Source: Haliclona indistincta
Lineage: Eukaryota > Porifera > Demospongiae > Haplosclerida > Chalinidae
Reading direction: 5' to 3'
DNA length: 64,000 bases
Assembly (NCBI GenBank): GCA_964017065.1
Contig: OZ024792.1
Location: 5,265,754 to 5,329,753, forward strand
Part shown: positions 21,554-31,591 of the stretch, piece by piece
Position numbering within the stretch: position 1 is the first letter of the stretch
Layout: each line of letters opens with the position of its first letter
Position numbers and translations under genes: made by a program
The notes under the pieces: model-generated
Databases searched by the model: none
What the model saw: the letters and a program-made list of their open reading frames with translations, nothing else
What the model was told of the DNA's origin: nothing

Positions 21554-24500
21554 TTACTTAGTCACTTGAAAAAGTATGTCAAAGCATGCCAGCTCTTTCT
21601 TGTTCTCATTCATTATGACGGCATGAAATTGATAGGTTCCCTGGAACAGAAAATTTCAGATAATTTTATGACAATTTCAGAGTAGTGACGTTCATTTGAA
21701 AACAGTACAGAGAAACAATATGGAAAAAGCAAACTGAAAAACATTATGAAGCAGATAAAACTGGCAGCAAAGGTGAGGTGAGAAAATTTTGGGGTATTAA
21801 ATTTTCATGGATGTCAAAATCTGGACTTAAAATAATTTTAGAGCAGAATTTAGACTAAAAGTTGTCATCATAAGTTCCAGAGAGAAATCAGTTCCTGATC
21901 AGTAGCTGATTCACAGAATGCTATTATTAAATTTATAGTGACAGCGATTTAACTTAATGAATTATTATCAGTGTCTGGTATGCACATATTGACACAAAAG
22001 GAAGGAAGTAAGTCCTGTTTTACGAGAAGATTGTTTGTTTACACTTCTTTCTTAAAATTACAGTTTAACGCTGAGACGCATCCCAGTGACCGTGCTTTAA
22101 TGATACCAACACTTTTAATAATTATTATGCTTTGGCAAAATGGAGGGTCAGACTGGCATACCCTGGTGATGCTCTGCGAGTGCTGACTCGCCCATAGGCC
22201 CCCGGATTGGGAATGCTGGTTCCAATCCGGCTGACCTATTTGGGACGAGCCTCACAAGGGTACCGCTCAACCTGATGAATGAGTGATGCTATAGTGATGG
22301 GGAGGGATGAGTGGTGGGTGAGAAAGAACAATGCTTGAGTGAGACTGTTTGTTGCAGTACACTTGACATTGGGCTTTAAATACTGTGAACCCTGATGGTT
22401 GTTTATGCTTCATGTCCATAGCTTGCTATACACAATTTCTTTAGACACGCGCTGCTATCCTGTAGTGAAATTCTAACCTATCAGCTTATAGGCAGTCAAC
22501 TGTTGATAGTTTTTTCTACGGAGAACTCTAGTCTAGATCGCCAGCACGGCCATCAGGTACGCAAATTACGCCATAACTCGAGAACGAAGCCTCATATACA
22601 AGTCTGCCACGCTGTTCACAAACTCACTGCCTGCAAGGCAGCCAGCAGTAGACAATTAATTTTGTTTCCAGAGAAGTCTACATCACCACCAACAGCCATT
22701 CAGGTGTGCAATTCACGCGGTAACTTACGCACTAAGTCTTAAAATCAAACTTCTTAAAATTCACATCCGAGCAAGTACCCGTGTTGTATGTTTCAGTGCG
22801 TTTTCAGCAAGCGAAAAGAAATCGTTGCGACAGCGGACAGACAGACAGAATGACACCACGACTACTGTATGCCTCGTGGCTCCGCCCACTGAGGCATAAA
22901 AAGTAAACTGAAAAAACATTATGAAGCAGATAAAACTGGCAGCAGAGGTGAGGTGAGAAAATTCTGGGGTATTTAATTTTCATGGATGTCAACTTGAAAT
23001 CTGGACTTAAAATAATTTTAAATTTCATGAATTGTAATAATATTGTGTATAAAATTTTTGCTGTTTGTAAGGAACCTACAAGATTTAACCCACGAAAATT
23101 TCGTATTTACCTGAGTGTTAAGTTTCTGTCACTGTTGGTATGTGTGTGTGTGTTGGGTGTTACTACTTGATATTGTTAGAAAAAAGCTCGGCCTTGCAAT
23201 TTCTCTAGCCATAATATCTCAACCACCACTGCTGAATGATGCAATTATTGGTGACGTAATACCAGGAGCTTATCATTCCAAAGAGAGCACAATGGAAAAT
23301 AAATGGGCTGCTATTGTGCATGGAATTTATACTGCTTTAGTACAGCGTTATTCTAGCGAGCTATGGGACCCTCTATCGATGCAAGAAAATCAGTGACAAT
23401 GGGGGTGGAGCACGTCAAATGAGGGTCTAGCACACATTGTTAATATTCATAGCCAAAGTGACCAATCAGTAGCAGGATTGGTCGCTTTGCCTCATTCGAC
23501 GCACTCCACCCCCATCGTCACTGATTCGCTTGTGTCAATAGAGGGTCCCATAGCTCGTTAGACTAGTACAGCGTACGTTCACACGTGGCTCGTATAAAAA
23601 CTGCCTAATAAGAAGTTTCTTCAATGCGCCAAGCAGCAGAAATATTTTGTGTAATTATCATTGCACTATTGGAAGTTGTACACATGGTACAACCTCAAGT
23701 GCCTGCTAAATTGTTAAGCACATAATATTCACAATAATTCCGCTTTTGCACAGTGATTTCACTTGATGCCTGTTGGGAATAAAGTTTCGGAAAGCCTTAC
23801 TCTGAACCATACAGTGCAACACAAACTAGTAGTATCGAGTGACACACCAATATACAAGTACAGCTGGTATCTTTCAAGTGCGTTTAAATTTCATGATCAG
23901 AACAATTCGCAAAAATTAAGTCCGAAAAAATGTACAATTTTGTATTACGCTAGCAAAATTTAAAATTTTACTCAGTGAATTTTTTTTTGTGCTGCAAAAA
24001 TACCAACCCTATGGTTATACGATCAGTATACATAAGTGTACGTACACTTGCTTGGTACTGGACAAGCATGTACTTAAAAACAGTCGATCCAATTCCAGCC
24101 TTGATTGGACAACTTAGTATGTTCAACTTGCAGAGGTTATAGGTGTGACCAAAATAGGGAACTACACCATATTTCACAGACACTGCAGCAGTAACATCAG
24201 TGACATTCTCTTCTGTGAAAACAAAATCATAACTAATAAACGCGTCGCACTTCCTGCCACAAGACGGCATAATAATTATAGTTTTTTTTTGTGTGTAAAT
24301 AAAATGACATTGAGATGGAGATCCAAGCAACTGAAAATACAGGAAAATTAAGTCTAGCGACTGAAATTGCAATGTTAGCAGCATAATTATTATAAAACAG
24401 GATATTTACTCATCTACTAGTGATGCAGTTTACACTAATTTCTGCGTAATATGCCAGTTAGTACAAGGTGTACAAGGAAACCATAATTAGCAATTAGACT

Positions 24501-26542
24501 TTCCTCAAGGAAACAACTGTATCATTGCTCATTATCAATATAAAAGTGAACTCACTGAGGTAGTATGTCACATTCATAGACACAGTGTCACCCGGCCTTA
24601 GATTAGTTTTGGAGACTGTAAGGTTGGTGATCTTTGTACCATCAGTTTCTTTAGCTTCAGAAAAATTATAACTTTAACATGGCAAAATCATTATTGATCA
24701 GCATAGCTAAAAGTGAAGTGAACATTGTTTTGGTGGAGTGAAGTGAACATTAATTTTGCACCATCTTTGCAGTGAATGAAATTAATACCCTAAGTCCGTA
24801 AGCATAGCACACACTGTTCCAACTTGGAATATCAGTTCAAGACAAAGCACAAAATTATGGTTTTGCAACCTGGTCAAGGATCAGGTTAGAAAAATCATAC
24901 ATGGCATCATCATACACATAAAATACTTAAGTTATAGTATTAGTTTGAATGCTACCAATCAAACAAGTATAAAGAAAACTACACAACTATCATTGCAGTG
25001 ATCTTCATGTCTGGCAAGTAGCTTGCCTTGCATCATGTTTGGTGTTTAGCTTCAGAGATAAACATCTCTAGTAAGTAGAAAGCTTGCATAACATTGCTAC
25101 CAATAAGTGTTGCTCTAATAAAGCCTTCAGTTTCAGCATAAAGAGACAAGTACAGAAGAGAGTGCAACCAGAGGCGTAACGACTGATCAACTAGAGGCCT
25201 AACGGCTGATCAACCAGAGGTGTAATGACTGATCAACCAGAGACCTAACGACTGATCAACTAGAGGCGTAACGACTGATTAACCAGAGACCTAACGACTG
25301 ATCAACTAGAGGCGTAACGACTGATCAACCAGAGGCCTAACGACTGATCAACCAGAGGCCGGCGTAACGACTGATCAACCAGAGGCCTAACGACTGATCA
25401 ACCAGAGGCGTAACGACTGATCAACCATGCAGAGGCCTAACAACTGATCAACCAGAGGCCTAACAACTGATCAACCAGAGGCCTAACAACTGATCAATTT
25501 TATACCATAAACATAGAAAATTTCGTGGTATACTAATTTTTGCTGATTTCTCGATTGCTGTTTGATCTTGAAATTCAACGATTAATAGTTATTTTTGCTT
25601 GGCAATGCCCCCAAAACACGAAAAGTACTGAATTGGAGAGATTGTGAAAATATCTAATTTTGCGGTATTCAAGCAGCACAGAGATTTCCATCTAAACCTG
25701 AGTCTTCTATCTTGTTGTCCATCGGCATAAAAACCATTTTTGAAGTAAGGAAATTGCCTTCTCCCACTCTTATAATAAATCGAAACAGTAGGTCTGTCTT
25801 GTCATTGCATTTTTGTCTGTATACATACGCTTAATTAGAAATTATTTTGCTCTGTTGACTGTACACACCTGCCTTTTGAAACATGTAGTCTAAGACATGT
25901 ATTCAAAAGGCAGGTGAAACTAGAAATGCTTGCGAATTTTATTCTGGAATTGCCATCTAGAGGCATCTTGTAAAGTGAATAGTTTAATAACCTAATTTTA
26001 TAGTCTAAGAAACTGTTTATGCACCTATCAATGCGATGCCCCACTACCCCCACCTCGGGCGTATAGTGGGGGAAAGATAGGGCTATTGTCACGTGGGCTG
26101 GTCCCCAGGGGTGGGGATAGGTGGGGCATTTGGCTCTGTAAAAATGCCCCGTATGTGGGGGGAAGGTCTAATTGGCTGTGACAAATCCCCACCTTATCCC
26201 CATATCGCCCAAGGTGGGGGGTGGGGCATCGCATTGATAGCTAGCTAGGTGCATTAGTACACCGCCCACTTGGTGATCTACCTTTACCTCAGTGCCAGTT
26301 GTAAAGGTAAACTTGTCTAAAAATGCCACGAGGCCCACGACACCAAAAACACGACAGCATTCTACTGTCATAGATAGTCTACGAACATACACATACAGTG
26401 CAGTCGGCTACGCGACACACAAACGAGTAGAATACTTACTACAGTCGTACTTCCACGGTTGTTTCTCGTCAACAGTGAATTCATGGGAAGGCGAGCAGAG
26501 AGCACACAGTAGTACGCTAACGATCACAGCACGAAAGGCCAT
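21554..26542 (-). CDS. Secreted ML-domain (MD-2/NPC2-like) lipid-binding protein
   Basis: I assembled four exons: 26440-26542, 24556-24654, 24046-24212 and 21554-21640. All have GT-AG borders and the phases agree, giving 456 nt, 151 residues. Exon 1 encodes a signal peptide (MAFRAVIVSVLLCAL) and KYDC. Later exons carry ITNLTVSKTNLRPGD, YNLCKLNILSCPIKAG and GTYQFHAVIMNEN, then ELACFDILFQV before the stop. This cysteine spacing and the PxGTY and CxDI blocks match the ML family (NPC2, MD-2, phosphatidylglycerol/phosphatidylinositol transfer proteins), closest in style to the last. It probably binds a lipid in lysosomes or outside the cell. Introns 1 and 3 are large (1.8 and 2.4 kb) and filled with repeats, which is why no long frame marks it. 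Confidence 0.8.
21725..21845. repeat. Direct repeat, second copy at 22900-23020
   Basis: About 120 bp around AACATTATGAAGCAGATAAA recur at 22900-23020 in the same orientation with a few differences. Both copies lie in intron 3 of the ML-domain gene. They may be relics of a small tandem duplication later split by other insertions. Confidence 0.7.
21853..22064. repeat. Duplicated segment X, matches 1291-1493
   Basis: Close match to 1291-1493 in the same orientation. It lies just downstream of the first direct-repeat copy, in intron 3 of the ML-domain gene, and ties the left edge of the window to the tyrosinase-ML repeat unit. Confidence 0.75.
22144..22238 (+). repeat. tRNA-like sequence, possible SINE head
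   Basis: A B-box-like GGTTCCAATCC sits in a good T-arm (GCTGG, loop TTCCAAT, CCGGC). TGGCATACCCTGG could be a degenerate A box. AGGGTCA and TGACCTA can pair over six of seven positions as an acceptor stem. An inner stem GCGAG...CTCGC is present but the anticodon loop does not have standard size. It is more likely a tRNA-derived element than a working tRNA. Confidence 0.3.
23357..23557. mobile_element. Palindromic MITE in ML gene intron
   Basis: CGAGCTATGGGACCCTCTAT at the left reappears inverted at the right end, and homology continues inward (CAGTGAC, TGGGGGTGGAG, TGACCAATC). The whole 200 bp can fold into one hairpin. The flanks TAG/TTAG could be a short target duplication, but this is not certain. 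No coding frame. Confidence 0.65.
25166..25497. repeat. 23-bp minisatellite, about 14 units
   Basis: Tandem units of the form AGAGGC(G/C)(T)AACGACTGATCAACC, with two main variants (GGCGTAA and GGCCTAA) that alternate in part of the array. A few units carry short insertions. It lies in intron 1 of the ML-domain gene. Each unit contains the palindrome TGATCA. It is not CRISPR-like because there are no unique spacers. Confidence 0.85.
25866..25914. repeat. Short hairpin in ML gene intron 1
   Basis: ACCTGCCTTTTGAA and its inverted copy TTCAAAAGGCAGGT flank a second inverted pair ACATGT/ACATGT, giving a stem of about 20 bp with a short loop. It is shorter than usual sponge miRNA precursors, so a function is not claimed. 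Confidence 0.5.
26028..26237. mobile_element. Palindromic MITE with TA target site
   Basis: A 210-bp element begins TCAATGCGATGCCCCAC and ends with the exact inverted sequence. TA flanks both sides (26026-26027 and 26238-26239). The interior is G/C-run-rich (GGGG and CCCC blocks) and partly self-complementary. TA duplication fits a Tc1/mariner-type MITE. It lies in intron 1 of the ML-domain gene. Confidence 0.75.
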
Positions 26543-27195
26543 GTTTCCGGTACGGTAAACTCAAGTACGTTACGTTAATGGTCACAAATCGTATTCGTAC
26601 GTATACACTATTATTACGGAACCCCAGAGCACTTTCCATTTTCTACTTATTCCAGTTTCCACTTTACATTTGTAAAAAGCAAGGCAAAAACTGTAGAGCA
26701 CACGTTGAAAGATGGATATTTAGCTTGTACCAGTAACCAGAGAGCGGTTGTAGCTCATTCCAGGCATAGATTTATGTTCCAGGCTTCCAGCGCGATGAGC
26801 ACGCACCTGGGATGTGTTTCACAAGCACACCATTCAGCAATGACGTGCAGGGTCAGTGCAATGACATGCAGGGTACATGCACAGTGCAATGACAATTGTG
26901 CGTTTGCTATCCAGAGTCTGTGTGTTTGGCATTTGAATAACTTTGGTTACTGTACTGTACATCTTCAAATCAAGTAAGCAAAGATAGTCTTATTTGTATA
27001 CTTGTCTCATCACCATGAGGGTACATGTACGTTGAACAGAACCACTGCAACACACTTAATGATAAGAACAGTATATCTGTTTGTAAACTGTTGTGTACTG
27101 TACATTGCAGTGTGGCTCGTGTTTCACAACTTCTAACAGCATGGAAATAGACTAGTGAAGAAATTACTTACAGCTGCTTTAATGTTATTAAAATC
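26543..27195. other. Intergenic between ML gene and Rieske gene
   Basis: No gene is seen. A short imperfect tandem repeat of GCAATGAC(A/G)TGCAGGGT lies near 26838-26893. The upstream part should contain the ML gene promoter; no clear TATA box was found. Confidence 0.4.
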
Positions 27196-27992
27196 TTATA
27201 AGAAGAAGGAAGGATCAAATGATTTAAATCCAACACACACACGATTGTGATCGTCCAATCGAACAGGATGAATAGCAAGTGTTTCACTGTGTCCTTTAGG
27301 TCTGATAATGTGTCCATCACGTAGACTGAAACACCACTTGTGCCATGGACAGACAACACATGGACCAGACGGCATCTCTTCAATATCTCCACTATAAATA
27401 GGTCCACCTGTACATAGAGAAAGAAAATAATATAATTGACATAATTATACAAAAATCTCAATATAAATTATACACATAACAAGAGCACTGTGCCCTCCAG
27501 TCATTCACTTGTGCTCTAAATACTATGTGAAAAACCGATTCATAATATTGAAGACACATTGTACAAAATCAATGCACACTTACCCATGTGAGGGCAACGG
27601 GCATCAGCACAGAACAGTTGTTGACTCCACAAAAACAGCACCACTTCTCTGCCATTTACCATAACCTTGACAGCACCATTATCAGCGACTACTGTACCAT
27701 TACCACTGCCAGCTATCTCCAGTATCCTTATACCATCAGTTAATACTTCAATACCTAAACAACATGTGGTATAGAAACAAGATGATGTGTGCATCCTCGC
27801 CTGGTACAGGGAAGTAAATCATATCCTCTTTATTCTTCTTTTCTAAAGATGAGTCTCCCTGTACATTATTCATGAGAGTTTTTTAATTTAAACTGACCAC
27901 CCACGTTTAATTTTAAATTCAAGTTCACTAACCTCCTCTACAGGACGAGCATCACATTCAGACGTCAAACACGCCACCATCTCTCGACACAT
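27196..27992 (-). CDS. RFESD: Rieske [2Fe-2S] domain protein, RFESD-like
   Basis: Four exons fit on the minus strand: 27933-27992, 27801-27858, 27584-27754 and 27196-27407, total 501 nt, 166 residues. Intron 2 appears to use a GC-AG pair; the others are GT-AG. The Rieske ligands are CPHMGG and CPWHKWCF, that is Cys-X-His and Cys-X2-His, with SGDIEEMPSGPCVVC between them. The size and single-domain layout match animal RFESD, a soluble Rieske ferredoxin of poorly known role. It probably carries electrons for an oxidase or hydroxylase. The start ATG at 27990-27992 lies 179 bp from the kinesin start on the other strand. Confidence 0.85.
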
Positions 27993-28171
27993 AAATCCCG
28001 GGCCAGTCAAACCTCGTAGCAACTAGAAACTGCGTCACCACTACCATGAGCACGTGTTTAGTGGGCGTGGTCAAACTGGGGTGCGGCTGGTTTTTAAAAA
28101 GAGGGAGTGGCTCGTTTCATCTTTGCCGACAAAGCTCAAGCTTCGTTGTGAATCATATGATCTAGCGAGCG
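27993..28171. promoter_or_regulatory. Bidirectional promoter, Rieske gene and kinesin
   Basis: Only 179 bp separate the two divergent start codons, so any core promoters must overlap or be back to back. The gap is more GC-rich than its surroundings (CACGTG-like and GGGCGTGG words). No TATA box is obvious. Confidence 0.6.
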
Positions 28172-31100
28172 ATGGGAACAGGCGCATCTAGGAGAGAGCC
28201 TGAAGTACGAGTTGTAGTGGTGCAATCTACAGAAGATGGACGAATAGACGCACGATTAATCCGACAGCAGTACAGAGGCAAGCAGCTCAGCTCAGTGCAT
28301 ACAGCAAACACTTAACTATTGCCCTCTCTCACAGGTAGTAATACAGAATCCAGTGGTTCACCTCTAGACAGCTCCAGTACGGAAGATACAGCGAATCTAT
28401 CAGGAGAGTCGAAAGCTGCAGTCCGACCAGGTTGGTTGCCACTAAAGGATGAAAAAGTCACTAGATCTCATCGCGAGAGAAGACGTCAATCCACAGAGAT
28501 CAACAGCGATCATCGTCACCCTCGGCCAGCACCTGCTGCAAACCCTCGCCGCCGTAATAACCAACAGCAACATCTGAAGTTGGAGTCAAGATCAGGAAGA
28601 TGGACAGCTGAATCTGATGGACCTTCACCAAACGACCCACGCAGAGGGTCAGGCACTTCTCCTGTCAATGAGCAAGGAAAAGAAATGTTGTTCGAACTCT
28701 TTAAAACTTTCGATGGAAAAGAGTACACTGTGTATCTGAGAGAAGATGGTCGAAGATTTTATGTTGATTGGGAAGACCAAAAATGGAGACATTTCCCAAA
28801 TGAATGGTTCCAGAAAGGAAAGTTTGAGAGTCTTAACCCAGAGAGAACAGTGAGAGATTATTCATATAACATTGTAGCTAAAATTTAAATTTCTACAGGC
28901 TAGTTCAGAAACATCATCCTCCAGCATGGACAAAAGAAAATGTGGCGAGTTTATTCACCCAACAAAAGGCAAGCTTGTGACATTTTTGAAACAGGTAAGT
29001 GTTATGCAACCAGCTAGTCACAATTATAATGTTGGTGCTGACGTATTTTTTAGGAGACCCTCAATATAATGTACTATTTTGATGACGAAGCCGGTACTTG
29101 GCTTCCGATACCACTGACATGGGAGAGACACATTCCGGCAATTTCTAAGATGGTGGAAGAGATACAGGTATAGCAATAATAATATAGCAATGTATTACGC
29201 AAATTCAACTTATAATCTTAGCAATCTTGTCCCGAATGGAAGGATGAAAAGTCAATAGTTGCTACTCTCAGACAATGCAACTATCGTGCTGATGACTCCA
29301 TTAGCGTGTTCCTTCTGACCAAAGACGATGGTATGTAAGGACCTGATATTAAAGTATGCATCTTGCTTCTTTGTGCATGTATTAGGAATGATGGAAAGTT
29401 TCAAAGATCTACGCTCAGGTCAAAGTGCTCTAGTTGAAAAGCTGCAAAAGAGGATATCTGAATTGGTGAGGATATAATTTGTCAATCTCGAGTTAGTGTT
29501 CATTTTCATGTAACTCATAGGAAACCAGTCTAGATGACTATCAGGATGAGAAAAGGAAGTTAAAAGATCGGATAAACAGGCTGCAAGATGAGGTGTTATA
29601 CTATTGCGCAATTTCTTGCTCAGCACTTTAACACAAACCTATAAAATACTGACAGATTGAGGACGTCCAAGAAGATAACAAGAGATTGAAGAGGGAACTA
29701 GAAGCACACAAAGAACAGCAACATCGCCAGGTCAGCCTCAAGCTGATTAAATCTAAGCAGACTAATTTTGCGATTTCTATTCAGTCAAGAATGAGTCTCA
29801 ACCAGTCTATGGGAAGAGGAAGAATGTCTCTAGGGATGACAAAACTGTTCAAAATGAAACCTGTAGTGCAAAACCTAGGTCAAGAGACACGAGCACTGAA
29901 GTTCAAACTCCAGTCAACACGCAACCTACTAGCAAAATCGATTAGAAATCACAACGACCAGTTGCAAAAAGTATGAGAATTCAAAAATTATTGGTATTAC
30001 ATATTCTTTTTTAGCTTTCCAAAGCAATGAAGAGCATTTTGAGACAGTACAGAGCACAAGCAAAGGACATCGACGAAGCCAGAGCACTTTACAGAAAGGA
30101 GATGCATCAGCGGAAGTTACTCTACAATGAAGTGAGTCGAGCTGTTTCTTATCATGTGGCTACAGAATATACCTTTTATATAGGTACAAGAGCTGCGTGG
30201 TAACATTCGAGTGTTTTGTAGATGTCGTTACGATGAAAGAGGACCATGTGATCCTACATTTCAGGACGAAGACAAGTTACTTGTTAGGAACCACCAGGGA
30301 CGACTGAAGAGTTATGAGTTTGAGAAAATCTTCTCTCCTGACGCAACACAAGAAAAGGTAACTGAACTCAGCATTCACATAACTACTGCTATTATACTTG
30401 TATAGGTGTTTGAAGACACTAAACCAATCATTACTTCTTGTGTGGACGGCTACAATGTGTGCATTATAGCGTATGGTCAAACTGGTTCAGGCAAGACCTA
30501 CACAATGATGGGTCCACCTGATAACCCAGGAGTGAACATACGATCCATGGAGGAGCTGTTTAGGATAATGAGAGAACGAGAGAACACAGAGTTTACTATG
30601 ACGGTCAGAATGAGTGTTAAATTGGTACAGAGTGTTCATTGGTGTGTGTTCTAGGTGTCAATGGTAGAGGTGTACAATGAGGCTATATATGACCTGCTTG
30701 TGGCTCCTAATGAAGTGCACGTGAAACTACAGATACAGAAGAAAGGAAAAGACGTAGTTATACCAGTAAGAAAGTGTGTGACAAATATTGTCTAGATCTT
30801 CAATAAACTTTTAGGGGCTGAATGAAAGAGAGGTTCGATCATTGAGTGACATAATGAAGCTGATGGCTGTTGGAGAGAGCAACCGAACAACAGCATCCAC
30901 TAAAATGAACACAAACAGGTGAGCATACGGTTACTATCTTATCACATTGTTTGTCATTCTCATGTTAGTTCGCGATCTCATCTATTGCTAATGCTGCGTC
31001 TGACAGCGCATGATACTGTCTCCATGACAACAACACACGGACGGCTAACACTAGTGGACCTTGCTGGATCAGAGAGGATTTCACGCAGTGAGGCCGTGGG

Positions 31101-31516
31101 ACAAAGACTAGTGGAGGCAGCAGCCATCAATAAATCTCTTACAGCACTCGGACAGGTAAAAAAAGAAAGACTATTACAGCAAGTGATATAGCAGTTTGAA
31201 TCGTGATCTTGTCTTTCAGGTGTTTGCTAGTATCAGAGACATGGCACTTCATGTTCCCTATCGCAACTCAAAGCTCACTTACCTACTCCAGCCATGTATA
31301 GGAGGACACTCAAAGGTACCTAACACCACTGACTGTATAATATACAGACTCAGTACTATCATTGATTTTCTGTAGGCATGTGTATTTGTCAATATCAGTC
31401 CATTGCAATCCAATATTTCCGAGACAGTGAGTACGCTTGAGTTTGGAACCAACACTCGACAGGTACAACTCGGCAAAGCAACTAAACAGGTCACAAAACA
31501 TCACCCGGCACCATGA
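28172..31516 (+). CDS. Kinesin-14-type C-terminal motor protein
   Basis: Seventeen exons can be chained with consistent phases (about 826 residues), the first intron having a GC-AG border. The N-terminal 200 residues are Ser/Arg-rich. Two small related aromatic modules follow (around [20 protein letters not shown] and [15 protein letters not shown]), then a UBA-like segment and a coiled coil. The neck [11 protein letters not shown] and a C-terminal motor follow, with P-loop GQTGSGKT, switch I NTNSSRSH, switch [10 protein letters not shown] and [12 protein letters not shown]-terminal motor with this neck is the kinesin-14 family, normally minus-end directed on microtubules. The N-terminal modules are not ones I can name. 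The gene ends 75 bp from the stop of the convergent SLC26 gene. Confidence 0.9.
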
Positions 31517-31591
31517 CAGAGCTTAATACTTTTTATTTAAACTTATAATTTGCAGAAGAGATAAAAAATTGAGTGTTAAAATTGTGAATTA

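Noticed and set aside
25166..25497. Regular short repeats that could look like a CRISPR array
   Set aside because: The units are contiguous with no unique spacers, and the setting is eukaryotic with spliced genes.
27168..27461. The long minus-strand frame over the Rieske region as the coding frame
   Set aside because: The Rieske ligands and stop are in another frame that joins the upstream exons with correct splice phases.
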